Below are positions 27,474-37,473 of a DNA stretch of 59,760 nt, piece by piece (position 1 is the stretch's first letter; the number at the start of each line of letters is the position of its first letter). The stretch is from Alphaproteobacteria bacterium (GTDB taxonomy: Bacteria > Bacteroidota > Bacteroidia > Bacteroidales > FEN-979): NCBI GenBank assembly GCA_009928665.1, contig SACF01000024.1:1-59760 (forward strand). The letters run 5' to 3'. The position numbers and the translations under genes were made by a program. The notes under the pieces are model-generated. The model made no database searches. It was not told the origin of the DNA and was given only the letters and a program-made list of their open reading frames with translations.

Positions 27474-27715
27474 GTTGTGAAACTGGTTGACCCGGCCCTC
27501 TGTTTATTCAATCCCTGTTTTCAAACCAGCTGCAAAGAAAACACTTTTTTTTTTAAGCTTTGATCCGAAAAGCGTATTTATACAGCTTCTTAATATCTAT
27601 ATCAAAATTCACCCAAAAGGCCGATATTCCTGTTTGTTGTGCATGGAAATCCGCGGGTTATTTATATTTTTGCCCCGGGGCGCCATGCACCAGAAATTAT
27701 ATAATTCGAGCCGCC

Positions 27716-28801
27716 ATGTTTTCAAAATCCGAACTTTCTCCCATAAAAAAAATAATGTCTGGTTCTCCCCTGAAAGAAAATCTGTGTCGTGATCGCAGGC
27801 AACCGGGTGTCGTTTCCCCGGGTTTTTCACGGCTGCAGTACAGCCTTCGAGGGATGGCCGGATCGATCTTGATGTTCCTGACCTTTATGCCTGGATTGAC
27901 GGGAGTTTTCGCACAACAGGCCGACTTTCCAAGTCTGGTGAAGCGGTACATTGAACAATATCAGAATATTGCGATCCGCGAGATGATGGTTTACCGGATC
28001 CCGGCAAGTATTACGCTGGCCCAGGGTATTCATGAATCCAACGCGGGAAGAAGCAGACTGGCCCTTGAAGCAAACAATCATTTTGGTATCAAATGCCATA
28101 AGGAATGGTTTGGCAAAACCTATTACCAGGATGATGACCTTCCCAATGAATGCTTCAGAAAATATGACAGCCCCATCGAATCGTTCCGTGACCACTCTTA
28201 TTTTCTGACGCAGCGGGATCGTTATAAAAATCTTTTTGATCTTGAAGTCAATGATTACAAGGGGTGGGCCAGGGGACTTCAGGCTGCAGGTTATGCCACC
28301 AATCCGAAGTATGCCGAGATTCTGATCCGGACCATTGAGACCTATTCGCTGTTCCGGTTCGACCAGGCAAGCTTTACCACTGCATTCGGCGACAGTCTGA
28401 GCAACCTGGATGATCCGGCCCGGCAAGCCTGGCTGAGGAAGTTCATCGTGGTTCGGACGGGTCCTGGCAACCGCTACATATTCGAGAACAACAACCTGGA
28501 GATGACCATTGCCCGCCGGGATGACAATGTGTACCTGCTGGCCCGCGATTTTGAACTTACAGTGACGCAGATCCTGAAATATAACGATTTACCATATGCC
28601 ACAGCATTGAAACCCGGGCAGATCGTCTATTTGGAACCTAAGAGGCGACGGGCGGCTGCCGACAACCATGTTGTTCAGCAGGGAGATAACCTCTATTCCA
28701 TTTCACAGGCTTATGGTATCAAACTGAAAATGCTCCGGAAGCGGAATGAAATTCCGGAAGGGATGGAGCCGTTCAAAGGCATGGTGTTACGGCTGCGTTA
28801 A
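27716..28801 (+). CDS. glucosaminidase with LysM domains, exported
   Basis: A 361-residue (from the ATG at 27716) peptidoglycan hydrolase. A hydrophobic stretch SILMFLTFMPGLTGVFAQ looks like a signal peptide; the ATG at 27854 directly before it is a possible start. The catalytic FlgJ/Bax-like domain shows ITLAQGIHESNAGRSRLALE (with the catalytic Glu), NHFGIKCH, FRKYDSPIESFRDHSYFL and GWARGLQAAGYATNPKYAE. A divergent LysM-like segment and a clear C-terminal LysM (HVVQQGDNLYSISQAYGI) follow. The stop lies inside the end of the convergent gene (15-bp overlap). A -7-like TATTTTTG is at 27665-27672. Confidence 0.85.
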   Translation: MFSKSELSPIKKIMSGSPLKENLCRDRRQPGVVSPGFSRLQYSLRGMAGSILMFLTFMPGLTGVFAQQADFPSLVKRYIEQYQNIAIREMMVYRIPASITLAQGIHESNAGRSRLALEANNHFGIKCHKEWFGKTYYQDDDLPNECFRKYDSPIESFRDHSYFLTQRDRYKNLFDLEVNDYKGWARGLQAAGYATNPKYAEILIRTIETYSLFRFDQASFTTAFGDSLSNLDDPARQAWLRKFIVVRTGPGNRYIFENNNLEMTIARRDDNVYLLARDFELTVTQILKYNDLPYATALKPGQIVYLEPKRRRAAADNHVVQQGDNLYSISQAYGIKLKMLRKRNEIPEGMEPFKGMVLRLR

Positions 28802-31525
28802 CCGGTAACTTTTCAGATATTTTCCGTCCCCGACGATCAACCCGGGGGCTCTGCCTTTTGTTAGAAAACCTACGTCGAATGGCGTGTTTCCGCTGATGCC
28901 CGGTTCCAGTTCCCGGAAGCCGTGTTTATCGAACAGGAAAAGTTCCCTGGTTTCCGGAACGACCAGTCCGATCATGACTTTCGATCCGGGGCCCCGGAGC
29001 AGGAAGGGCGGGGTGTTCATCGCGCGCCGGAAGGTATAGGAGTAAGTCAGTTTATAATTCCGGTCGTAGTAATAGATCTTATCCCGGTCGATAAAGATGA
29101 ACTCCGGATACCCGTTATCACTGATGTCTTCATAGAAAAACCGGAATCCCGGCGAAAACAGGTTCAGGGTCACCTCTGTGATCCGCCCGTTATCCTGCAT
29201 GAAAAGAACTTTACCAGTTGGACCCGCGGTAACATAGGCCCCTTTTCTAACCGATCGGTTGAGATAGAATCCGGCTGACGACGCATGGGTAAACTTCGGT
29301 TCCGGGTTGATCACCTGGTTCCCTGAAAGATCGGTGATCTGGGTATTTCCCGATTCGTCGGTGATGAAGCAGCGGAGTTTATTCCCTGAAGAGATAAAGG
29401 TAACCGGCTGCCTTATTTCGCTGTTCATTTTAGGTCGTTTCCAGGTCTGAACCGAAATTCCATCGAGGGTGAATGCATATACGCGGTTGTCCTGAAAAGC
29501 CACCATGATTTTATGGGTGCGGTTCCGGGGGTCCCTGACCACAGTGATGCCGTTGGTAGCATGCAACGGAAACCGCATGGGGTATTTGTCGGCAAAGGTG
29601 CCGTCGGCATGAAGCAGGTACAGGTGGGTGTCGGTGTTGAAGATCAACAGGAGGGAATCGCCGCCATTCAGGTTGATCGGTTGTGCCGGTCCCATGAGTT
29701 TCCCCATGAGGTGAAGTTTCCAGCGCATATGACCTTCCGTGCTAACCATGTAAAGCGTTCCTGCGCTGTCGTAAACCATGATGGCCTGGTCGCCGTTCCG
29801 GGTTATGGGAATGAAGCGGGGCGGCCCTGCCAGTGTGGTATCCAGCCGGGTTTGCCAGTTGAGCGGACCTTCACTTCCCAGATTCTGATAGTATTTCAGA
29901 AATACGTTGGAATAAAAAAGTCCATCGGCGTTGCTGAACTGAAAGGCAACCGACCGGAATTTGCGGAGGCTGTCCATGACAGAATTGAACTGGTCGGAAA
30001 TGACAGGGATCAGATAACTTTTTACCGTGTGGATTGCCTTGTAGGAGTTGAAATAGCTGTAAACGTTCGATTTTTCTGGCAGATCGGTATCAAATTCGGT
30101 GAAGGTTTTATCATTGTTCAGGGTGGCTTGTTCGGTAAAGGACTGGATGACGGTTTCAAGATCTTTCACATTAGCAGAAAAGATCACGTAATCATTAAGG
30201 TAGGCGAAGCATTTGACATCAACCTTGGAGAACAATTCTCCGAAAAGCGCGGGGATAAAGGCAGGCAGGGGTATCTTGTATATCCTGTGTCCGCGAAAGA
30301 TAGAGGAATCGGTCTTCAGTCCGAGTGTGTCGGCCAAAGACCTGAGTGATCGGGTAGTCCTTACCGTATCGCGGGTATGGAAAGCGATAAAAGGAATTTT
30401 CACGAAAGTCGACGGGTTTTCGGTCATGAAGAGGCATCCTTCATTGCCCATCCAGGGTAGAAAATATTCATTGATATTGAGCTGATACCGGTCGATGAGT
30501 GTCAGAACTGCTGTTTGGGCGGGGGTGTAACTTTCGTCGCGGGGTGGCCGGTTCTGATATTTCTGGCTGAATCGGGTCGGGTCGCTCCAACCGAATACCG
30601 TGAAATAAAGTGTCTGGTCGGGAAGGATCCCGGCAATTTGTTTTTTCTGTGGTTTTTGATCGGAAAAAAGAGAGAGGAACTGTTGACTGCTGTCGGATGC
30701 GTATGTGGTTCCGTTAAACAGAAGTTCATCTTTTTTGATGATGAGATCGAGGCCGCTCCAGTCGGCGAAGGATGCAAATTTGATCAGGTCGGGCAGCACG
30801 GCGTCATTGGTAATACCCGAAAGTACCAGGGAGAAAAATCGAAAGTTGATATAAATGTTGGCATCTACTTTTTTTCCGGCGGAGGCTTCCACCTTTCTGA
30901 ACCCGGCGGAGGCAGTCATGGGCGTATTGAGCAGGAGCCGGTCGATGGATCGTTTCACCAGGTCGGCATGGAAACTGCCCATGAAAACGCCTTTGTAAAC
31001 GGCGAAATAGAACGCTTTGTTACTTTCTCGTCCCTGGATCCGGTGCAACCGGGTGGTGGCGTAAGGGGCCTGGGTCAGTGTGGCATGGCCGGCGACAAGT
31101 TCCCTGGCAAAATCGGTGATATAGGATTCGGGATCTATCCCGCTGACAGCGGTCAGGTAGAGGGCGCCGAAGTCGGACCGCCCGCTGAGGGTGATCGAGA
31201 TCAGGATTTGGTGTTGCTGGAAGATTTTGCTGACCTCTTCATTTTTTTTACTTACGGAGTCAACATAATGAAGCTCGGTTTTCACGGAACTGATACCCGG
31301 TATTCGCGATAATTCCTTCCAGAGCAGGTTAGACCGGTTGAGCTCATCGAGAAGATTCCCGGCCCGGTTCAGTTGGATGATCATCGCGGAGTTGCCCGGA
31401 ATGGCATTGAAGGGGGACTCGGAAGGTTGACTGAGTTTCTTGAAGAGCGCGTACGCGAGCCAGGAAACGCCGGAAATCAGCATTATCGCTGCAACCGTAT
31501 AGAACAAACCCCTGAAATTTCTCAT
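28787..31525 (-). CDS. membrane-anchored DUF3352 plus beta-propeller-like protein
   Basis: A 912-residue protein with one N-terminal membrane helix (LFYTVAAIMLISGVSWLAYALF). The next ~500 residues look like DUF3352 (FNAIPGNSAMIIQLNR and LFGELFSKVDVKCFAYLNDYVIFSANVKDLE). Residues from about 600 to the end form a propeller-like repeat region (IMVYDSAGTLYMVSTEGHMRW, IMVAFQDNRVYAFTLDG, FIDRDKIYYYDRN). The ATG at 31525 overlaps the rnhB stop (ATGA), so both are translated together. Role unknown, probably in the periplasm. Confidence 0.75.
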   Translation of the reverse strand: MRNFRGLFYTVAAIMLISGVSWLAYALFKKLSQPSESPFNAIPGNSAMIIQLNRAGNLLDELNRSNLLWKELSRIPGISSVKTELHYVDSVSKKNEEVSKIFQQHQILISITLSGRSDFGALYLTAVSGIDPESYITDFARELVAGHATLTQAPYATTRLHRIQGRESNKAFYFAVYKGVFMGSFHADLVKRSIDRLLLNTPMTASAGFRKVEASAGKKVDANIYINFRFFSLVLSGITNDAVLPDLIKFASFADWSGLDLIIKKDELLFNGTTYASDSSQQFLSLFSDQKPQKKQIAGILPDQTLYFTVFGWSDPTRFSQKYQNRPPRDESYTPAQTAVLTLIDRYQLNINEYFLPWMGNEGCLFMTENPSTFVKIPFIAFHTRDTVRTTRSLRSLADTLGLKTDSSIFRGHRIYKIPLPAFIPALFGELFSKVDVKCFAYLNDYVIFSANVKDLETVIQSFTEQATLNNDKTFTEFDTDLPEKSNVYSYFNSYKAIHTVKSYLIPVISDQFNSVMDSLRKFRSVAFQFSNADGLFYSNVFLKYYQNLGSEGPLNWQTRLDTTLAGPPRFIPITRNGDQAIMVYDSAGTLYMVSTEGHMRWKLHLMGKLMGPAQPINLNGGDSLLLIFNTDTHLYLLHADGTFADKYPMRFPLHATNGITVVRDPRNRTHKIMVAFQDNRVYAFTLDGISVQTWKRPKMNSEIRQPVTFISSGNKLRCFITDESGNTQITDLSGNQVINPEPKFTHASSAGFYLNRSVRKGAYVTAGPTGKVLFMQDNGRITEVTLNLFSPGFRFFYEDISDNGYPEFIFIDRDKIYYYDRNYKLTYSYTFRRAMNTPPFLLRGPGSKVMIGLVVPETRELFLFDKHGFRELEPGISGNTPFDVGFLTKGRAPGLIVGDGKYLKSYRLTQP

Positions 31526-32166
31526 CTGTTCTCCCCGAAATTCGGGCCAAAAGTAGTGAAAAATGGGAATTTCAACTGAACCGTATGCCTGAAACTTTTC
31601 CGGTGATAGGGGGTAAGTCCATACCGGTCGATGGCACAACGGTGTTCCGGGCTGGGATATCCTTTATTCCGGTTCCAACCATATTGTGGAAACTCTTCAT
31701 GGATCCGGATCATGAAATCGTCGCGGTAGGTCTTTGCCAGGATGGAGGCTGCAGCAATGGAAAGAAACCGGGCATCTCCGCCCACCAGGCACTGGTGCGG
31801 TATCCGCGGATAGGGATGAAACCGGTTACCGTCGATGAGCAAAAGTTGCGGAGTGGTTTCCAACTGGTCGATGGCTTGATGCATGGCCTGAATAGAGGCA
31901 TTCAGGATGTTGATCTCGTCGATTACAGGGGCATCGATCCGGGCGACAGCCCACGCGGTTGCCTGGGTAAGGATGAGGTCACGGAGGCGGTACCGTACCC
32001 TGGCAGAAAGCCGCTTTGAATCGTCTATCTCGTTATCGGGGAAGCCGGGCGGCAGGATCACGGCGGCAGCAAAGACAGGCCCCGCAAGGCATCCGCGACC
32101 CGCTTCATCACATCCGGCTTCGATGAACTGACCAGAAAAACTTTTTGCCAGGGGCAGATGTTTCAT
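31522..32166 (-). CDS. rnhB: ribonuclease HII
   Basis: A 214-residue enzyme that removes RNA from RNA-DNA hybrids and misinserted ribonucleotides. Seen: the opening EAGCDEAGRGCLAGPVFAAAV with two catalytic acids, IDDSKRLSARVR, LLIDGN with the third Asp, GDARFLSIAAASILAKTYRD, the fourth Asp just before this, and HRKSFRHTV at the end. The ATG at 32166 gives normal family length. It lies 2 bases after the DUF6427 gene and overlaps the next one. Confidence 0.95.
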   Translation of the reverse strand: MKHLPLAKSFSGQFIEAGCDEAGRGCLAGPVFAAAVILPPGFPDNEIDDSKRLSARVRYRLRDLILTQATAWAVARIDAPVIDEINILNASIQAMHQAIDQLETTPQLLLIDGNRFHPYPRIPHQCLVGGDARFLSIAAASILAKTYRDDFMIRIHEEFPQYGWNRNKGYPSPEHRCAIDRYGLTPYHRKSFRHTVQLKFPFFTTFGPNFGENR

Positions 32167-32168
32167 GG

Positions 32169-33167
32169 TCAGGGATAAAAAAAGTGATGGATCAGCAGGT
32201 TGTTTGCCAGAATGATGAGATAGTAAAATATCAGGATCACTTCGGCAGGACGCGTCTTTTTCAGTTCCGAAAGTTCGACCGAAAGGATCATGGTCAGGGC
32301 CGGAATGGCGAGCAAAATATGATACAGGATCATGGCTCCGGCAAAAAGATAGGAGATGGCCGTGAAGACGAGGGTCCATAGGAGGATGGAGGTCTTTGCC
32401 CTGACCTCAACGGTTTTTTCATGCGGACGGGTCTGGTACCTGATAAAGCCCCATATCCCGATCAGGGCAGTGAACCCGGTGGTGATCCAGAAATAGATCG
32501 GCAGGGTCGTCGGGAAAACCAGTAAATTCCCGAAAAAATCAAGAAAAGCCCGGATCTTCACCAGGAGTTCATCCCACCAGAAATACCAGGTGAAGAGGTA
32601 CAGGTAGGGCGTGATCAGTCCGATGAACGATGCGAGCCATGCCCTCCAGCTACCCGCGCGGAATACCAGGAAACTAATGATGATGAAAAGGAACCAGATC
32701 AAAAACGGCATATAGATGAACCCGCCGATCGAGGTGAAAAATCCTGCTGCAAAAATTCTGTCGAGGTGATCGGGTTTATTGTAATAGATGAGCAGGTGAT
32801 GGACGATGATGATCATCAGCCCCAGCACGAGATTTACGGGATTCAGGGTCAGCATTTCAGGAAGCAGACTCATGAGAACAACAAAAATCAGGGCGGGAAG
32901 CGATGCGTTTTTCTGAACCATCTCATGACGGCTGAAGATTTGGGTGAAGCCATAGGCCTCAACAAGGATCAGGATGAAGGCAAGGAGGGAAGCCAACCTG
33001 GGAAAGTCGTGAAGCACCCCGTAAATAAAGCCGTAAAGCGGTACCGGCCCTTCGGGGACAGGCATGGAAACAGGAGTCAGAAACGCCCCTGTCCAAAGAC
33101 TGAATCCGATCAGGGCAATGAAGAAATATTGTATGAAAAAACTCGATTTGAAAAACCTGATGATCAC
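32169..33167 (-). CDS. DUF6427 multi-pass membrane protein
   Basis: A 332-residue protein with about eight to nine hydrophobic segments and Bacteroidota DUF6427 character (MIIRFFKSSFFIQYFFIALIG start, YYNKPDHLDRIFAAGFFTSI, RAGSWRAWLASFIGLITPY). The function is not known. It begins a tightly packed unit with rnhB and the DUF3352 gene. Confidence 0.8.
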   Translation of the reverse strand: MIIRFFKSSFFIQYFFIALIGFSLWTGAFLTPVSMPVPEGPVPLYGFIYGVLHDFPRLASLLAFILILVEAYGFTQIFSRHEMVQKNASLPALIFVVLMSLLPEMLTLNPVNLVLGLMIIIVHHLLIYYNKPDHLDRIFAAGFFTSIGGFIYMPFLIWFLFIIISFLVFRAGSWRAWLASFIGLITPYLYLFTWYFWWDELLVKIRAFLDFFGNLLVFPTTLPIYFWITTGFTALIGIWGFIRYQTRPHEKTVEVRAKTSILLWTLVFTAISYLFAGAMILYHILLAIPALTMILSVELSELKKTRPAEVILIFYYLIILANNLLIHHFFYP

Positions 33168-33213
33168 CCCTGATTCTGACTTGAGAAATTATTTTGAGTA
33201 AATGAATTCAGTA

Positions 33214-33335
33214 TCCTGTAACATTTCATTTTGCATTTTTCATTTTGCATTTTCATTTTGCACTTTTCATTTTGAAATTTGAATTTTGACATTTAAACCG
33301 GAGTTCTGCGGATCAAATTTTGAATTCTGCATTTC
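33214..33335. repeat. word-like repeats between purD and DUF6427 genes
   Basis: Repeats of CATTTTGCATTTTTC and related TTTTGCATTTTCATTTTGC words, then TTTGAATTTTGACATTT. No gene. The same words occur in frame in the second surface protein near 58330. Confidence 0.65.
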
Positions 33336-33339
33336 CCTT

Positions 33340-34617
33340 TCATTCCAAATCAAACCCGATATCTTCCCGCAGGTTTTTGCCTTCAAATGCGATCATGGCG
33401 GCATTTTGATAAGAGCGTTCCAGCGCCTCCCGCAGGGTGGTTCCCATTGACGTAACCGCAAGAACCCTTCCGCCGCTGGTGATGACATTGCCTTCCGGAT
33501 CGCAGGCGGTTCCGGCATGAAACACTATACTATCGCTGATTGTCCCGATTCCGGTGATCTTCTTGCCTTTGTCGTACGATCCGGGGTATCCCTTCGAAAC
33601 GAGCATTACCGAGGCGCAGCATTGTGGGTCGGTTTCAACGGTAAATTGTTCAAGCGTTCCGGCAGCCGTTGCTTGGAACAGTTCGATGAGGTCAGATTTC
33701 AGCCGGGGCAACACAGCTTCGGTCTCCGGATCTCCCAACCGGCAGTTGTATTCAATCACAAAAGGATCCCCCGCGACATTGATCAGTCCGAAGAATATAA
33801 AACCCCGGTAATCGATCTCCTCCTGTTTCAACCCCCGGATGGTAGGCAGGATGATCCGTTGTTCCACCTTTTCCATGAATTCGCGGCCGGCAAAGGGTAC
33901 GGGCGAAACGGACCCCATACCTCCCGTATTCGGACCGGTGTCGCCGGCGCCTGCTTTCTTGTAGTCTTTTGCTTCGGGTAGCAGTACATAGCTGTTGCCG
34001 TCGGTAAGAACAAACACCGACAATTCGATCCCCTTGAGAAACTCTTCAATAACCACACTGGCAGAAGCGGCTCCGAATTTCCGGTCTTTCAGCATCGTAT
34101 GGAGCTCACGGGCCGCCTCTGCATAATCGTAGCAGATCACCACCCCCTTTCCGGCTGCCAGGCCGTCGGCTTTCAGAACATAGGGAGGCGACAGCGTGTT
34201 TAGGAAATCAATACCTTCCAAAAGGGTTTCAGCCGTGAAGGTCCGGTAGCGCGCAGTCGGGATGCCATGGCGTACCATGAACCGTTTGGCAAAATCCTTG
34301 CTCCCTTCCAACATGGCAGCCTGACGTGCAGGACCGATGACCGGGATTTTTTGTAAATCGGGATCGGAAAGGAAAAAGTCGTGGATGCCATGAACCAGGG
34401 GATCCTCGGGACCGACCACGACCATTCCGATGTTGTGTTGAAACACGGCGGCGCGTATTCCCGTGAAATCAGTTGCCGGAATGGGCAGGTTGGTTCCAAG
34501 TTGTCCGGTACCCGCGTTCCCGAGAGCGATGAACAACCGCGTAAGATGTTTACTCTGTGAAAGTTTCCAGGCCAGAGCATGCTCACGGCCTCCGGAACCG
34601 AGTAACAGGATGTTCAT
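33340..34617 (-). CDS. purD: phosphoribosylamine--glycine ligase
   Basis: A 425-residue ATP-grasp enzyme for the second step of purine synthesis. Seen: MNILLLGSGGREHALAWKL, VVGPEDPLVHGI, VLKADGLAAGKGVVI, PEAKDYKKAGAGDTGPNTGGMGS, and EYNCRLGDPETEAVLP with the Mg-binding acids. Full length. It lies 6 bases after the glycosyltransferase gene. Confidence 0.97.
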   Translation of the reverse strand: MNILLLGSGGREHALAWKLSQSKHLTRLFIALGNAGTGQLGTNLPIPATDFTGIRAAVFQHNIGMVVVGPEDPLVHGIHDFFLSDPDLQKIPVIGPARQAAMLEGSKDFAKRFMVRHGIPTARYRTFTAETLLEGIDFLNTLSPPYVLKADGLAAGKGVVICYDYAEAARELHTMLKDRKFGAASASVVIEEFLKGIELSVFVLTDGNSYVLLPEAKDYKKAGAGDTGPNTGGMGSVSPVPFAGREFMEKVEQRIILPTIRGLKQEEIDYRGFIFFGLINVAGDPFVIEYNCRLGDPETEAVLPRLKSDLIELFQATAAGTLEQFTVETDPQCCASVMLVSKGYPGSYDKGKKITGIGTISDSIVFHAGTACDPEGNVITSGGRVLAVTSMGTTLREALERSYQNAAMIAFEGKNLREDIGFDLE

Positions 34618-34623
34618 AAAGTA

Positions 34624-35754
34624 TCAGGATTTAACGGCATGTTCAATGGATTCCCAGAGACGGTCGGCAGTCTGTTGCCAGGAGAAGCGTTCTTTTCTTC
34701 TCCGGCCGCGCTGGATGAGCTCTTCACGAATGCTTTCGTATTGGTAAGCCTTGTAAAGGGCCTCGGCAATCGATTCAGGGCTGAACGGGTCGACCAGTAA
34801 GGCGGCGTCGCCGGCAACTTCGGGCATCGATGTAACCGTTGAGGTGATCACGGGAACATCGCAGCGAAAGGCTTCCACGATCGGGATGCCGAATCCCTCG
34901 AAGTAACTGACATAAGTAAGGGCGAGCGCCGACCCGAGAACCTTTGAGAGTTCATTGACCTGAAGCCTTCCCGTGAAGATCACATCATCGGGAAATACCA
35001 TCCGGTTGTAAGCAAATTCGATATCCCGGGTCCACCATTTCCGGGCGCCCACGATCATCAGTTTAACTTCGGAGGGGTTGGATTTTTTAAAAAGGTCAAA
35101 GGCTCTGAACAGGTTTACGAGGTTCTTTCGCGGATGCAGTGAACCGATGAAGATAAAATAAGGCAAACCATCGGTATAGGCTTCACGAACGGCGCTTTTT
35201 TCATCCGGTGTGAGCGGATGATAAATATCGCCGGCCCCGTCGTAAACCACATCGATTTTGTCGGCCGAAACATGGTATTGCCGGATGATATCCTGTTTCG
35301 AGAACTCAGATACGGTCGCGATACGGTTCGCTTTTTCAGCATACTTCGGCGAGTACTTCCGGTAGTACCGGCGGGTCCAGAAGGGAATGTCCTCCGGGTA
35401 ATGCTCAAAGTTCAGGTCATGAAACACCACCATCGAGGGAACCTGCGACTTCAGCGACAGGAATCCGTCGGCCGACAGGAACAGGTCGGGCTTCAGGCGA
35501 TCGAGCAATTTCGGGATGACATATTCGAACCAGGTGTAATACAATACAGGATGCCGGGCCTGCGGATATTGAATGACGGGGGTGATGTTGTCGGAAAAAA
35601 TAAAAGCAGGATCATATTCACGGTCAAAGATAAAATAAAAGTGGTGCTCGGGATGCTGGGTGGTGATCCGTTTCAGGGTTTCATAGGTGAACCAGCCGAT
35701 TCCTTCAAGCCGATCCCGTATAAGAAGCCGGGTGTTTACAGCAATATTCATTAA
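34624..35754 (-). CDS. glycosyltransferase family 4
   Basis: A 376-residue GT-B fold sugar transferase. Seen: the N-terminal IAVNTRLLIRDRLEGIGWFTYE loop, an acceptor-side VVFHDLNF block, IFIGSLHPRKNLVNLF, and the nucleotide-sugar site ALTYVSYFEGFGIPIVEAFRC with the E-x7-E pattern, followed by EVAGDAALLVDPF. The ATG at 35754 is chosen because the fold starts there. It probably acts in surface polysaccharide assembly with the flippase encoded divergently. Confidence 0.9.
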   Translation of the reverse strand, partial: LMNIAVNTRLLIRDRLEGIGWFTYETLKRITTQHPEHHFYFIFDREYDPAFIFSDNITPVIQYPQARHPVLYYTWFEYVIPKLLDRLKPDLFLSADGFLSLKSQVPSMVVFHDLNFEHYPEDIPFWTRRYYRKYSPKYAEKANRIATVSEFSKQDIIRQYHVSADKIDVVYDGAGDIYHPLTPDEKSAVREAYTDGLPYFIFIGSLHPRKNLVNLFRAFDLFKKSNPSEVKLMIVGARKWWTRDIEFAYNRMVFPDDVIFTGRLQVNELSKVLGSALALTYVSYFEGFGIPIVEAFRCDVPVITSTVTSMPEVAGDAALLVDPFSPESIAEALYKAYQYESIREELIQRGRRRKERFSWQQTADRLWESIEHAVKS

Positions 35755-35838
35755 TTTATTTAACTTTGTAGCAAATATCTGAATATTTTTTAAGTTATTA
35801 TAAAAAGTTGCCATCCCGGCGGCTTTTATTCTTGGTTC

Positions 35839-37317
35839 ATGCAGCGCAAATTCCTGACCAACCTGGGGTTACTCCTTCTGTTGAATCTGCTCATAAAGCC
35901 CTTCTGGATTTTTGGGATCGATCTTACCGTACAGCGGATTGTGGGCGTGGGTGACTACGGTTTTTATTTTGTGGTGCTCAATTTCTCTTTCCTTTTCAAC
36001 ATCATCCTTGACCTGGGTATCACCAATTTCAACAACCGGAACATCGCCCAGAACAACCATTTGCTGAACAAGCATTTTTCCGGAATCCTGGTGCTGAAAC
36101 TGATGCTTGGACTGATCTATGTGTTGCTGGTCTTTCTGATCGCACTGATTCTGCGGTACAACGCCGATCAATTCCGGCTCCTGGGATGGCTGGCGCTGAA
36201 TCAGTTCCTGCTCTCATTTATTCTGTATCTCCGCTCCAATATCTCCGGTTTTCTGATGTTCAAAACCGACAGCCTCATCTCGGTGCTCGACCGGACGCTG
36301 ATGATACTCTTCTGTGGAATATTGTTATGGGGGAATGTGATTGACGGGAAGTTCCGGATCGAATGGTTCGTCTATTCCCAAACCCTGGCCTATCTGATCA
36401 CAGCCGCTTTTGCTTTTCTGGTCGTTGTCAGGAAGGCACGGTTCCGGAAGCTGAACTGGAACTGGCCCTTCTTTGTGATGATCATCAAACAAAGCGCCCC
36501 GTTTGCACTTTTGGTACTGCTGATGACCTTCTACAACCGTCTTGACCCGGTCATGATGGAGAGCCTGCTTCCGGCGGGAACGGGAAATGAACAAGCCGGT
36601 ATCTATGCCTCGGGATTCCGGTTGCTCGATGCCGCGAACATGATCGCATACCTCTTCTCGGTGCTCCTGGTACCCATCTTTTCACGTATGCTGAAAAAAG
36701 GACATCCCATTGAGCACATGCTCAAACTCTCTTTCACCCTGATCAGCACCCTCGCCATTATCGTGGGAATCGGATTGTTTTTTTACAGCTTTGAAGTCAT
36801 CAACCTGCTGTATGATGCCCACATTGAGGCTTCCGTGCGGGTTTTCAGGTTGCTGATCCTGGGATTCATTCCCGTGTCGACCACCTATATTTTCGGGACC
36901 CTGCTGACTGCCAACGGAAACCTGAAGCAATTGAATATCATTGCCCTGACCGGACTCTTTATCAACCTGTTGCTTAATTTCATTCTGATCCCGCGGCTGC
37001 TGGCCGAAGGCTCTGCCATTGCCACGCTGGTTACGCAATTCACGATGGCCACCCTGCAGGTTCTCATCGTGTTGAGGGTCTTCAAATTCCGGATCAACTA
37101 CAGGTACCTGCTGACCATCAGCCTGTTCGTGATCGGGATCATCTGCTTTAACATGCTATCAAAACTCTTCCCGATCGACTGGTCATTTCTTCCGGCCAGT
37201 GTGAACTGGCTGGGCAATTTTTCATTGATGCTGATCGCGGCGATCCTCCTGGCCCTCCTCCTGAGATTATGGAGCTTTGGCTCCTTTATGAGAATCCTGC
37301 GTGAAGACCATTCCTGA
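35839..37317 (+). CDS. polysaccharide flippase (Wzx/MATE-like)
   Basis: A 492-residue membrane protein with about 12-14 hydrophobic segments and the look of oligosaccharide flippases (polysaccharide biosynthesis protein family): an N-terminal RIVGVGDYGFYFVVLNFSFLF segment, FNRLDPVMMESL, AGIYASGFRLLDAANMIAYLF and NLLLNFILIPRLLAEGSAIATL. It should move lipid-linked saccharide units across the inner membrane. TAACTTTG at 35761-35768 is a possible -7 element. Confidence 0.88.
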   Translation: MQRKFLTNLGLLLLLNLLIKPFWIFGIDLTVQRIVGVGDYGFYFVVLNFSFLFNIILDLGITNFNNRNIAQNNHLLNKHFSGILVLKLMLGLIYVLLVFLIALILRYNADQFRLLGWLALNQFLLSFILYLRSNISGFLMFKTDSLISVLDRTLMILFCGILLWGNVIDGKFRIEWFVYSQTLAYLITAAFAFLVVVRKARFRKLNWNWPFFVMIIKQSAPFALLVLLMTFYNRLDPVMMESLLPAGTGNEQAGIYASGFRLLDAANMIAYLFSVLLVPIFSRMLKKGHPIEHMLKLSFTLISTLAIIVGIGLFFYSFEVINLLYDAHIEASVRVFRLLILGFIPVSTTYIFGTLLTANGNLKQLNIIALTGLFINLLLNFILIPRLLAEGSAIATLVTQFTMATLQVLIVLRVFKFRINYRYLLTISLFVIGIICFNMLSKLFPIDWSFLPASVNWLGNFSLMLIAAILLALLLRLWSFGSFMRILREDHS

Positions 37318-37442
37318 TCTGTCGATTCCTTGTAACTTACTTATGCCTTTTCCGTATAACCTGCAACTGATGAAAATGCAGTTATACCGTGATGAATAGC
37401 ATTTCTTGATATACAAACATATTCCGATTCGGTATAATTGCC

Positions 37443-37450
37443 TACCTTTG
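37443..37450 (+). promoter_or_regulatory. -7 promoter element for the Wzz/ligase unit
   Basis: TACCTTTG matches TAnnTTTG exactly, 23 bases before the ATG at 37474. No clear -33 element at the usual distance. Confidence 0.3.
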
Positions 37451-37473
37451 GCAACAATTTTGATTTTTCCCTT

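Noticed and set aside
27560..27715. N-terminal extension of the LysM glucosaminidase
   Set aside because: It lies upstream of a -7 promoter element and has no signal or domain character.
29513..30349. 278-codon open frame opposite the DUF3352 gene
   Set aside because: Antisense shadow, Gly/Val-rich translation without domain character.
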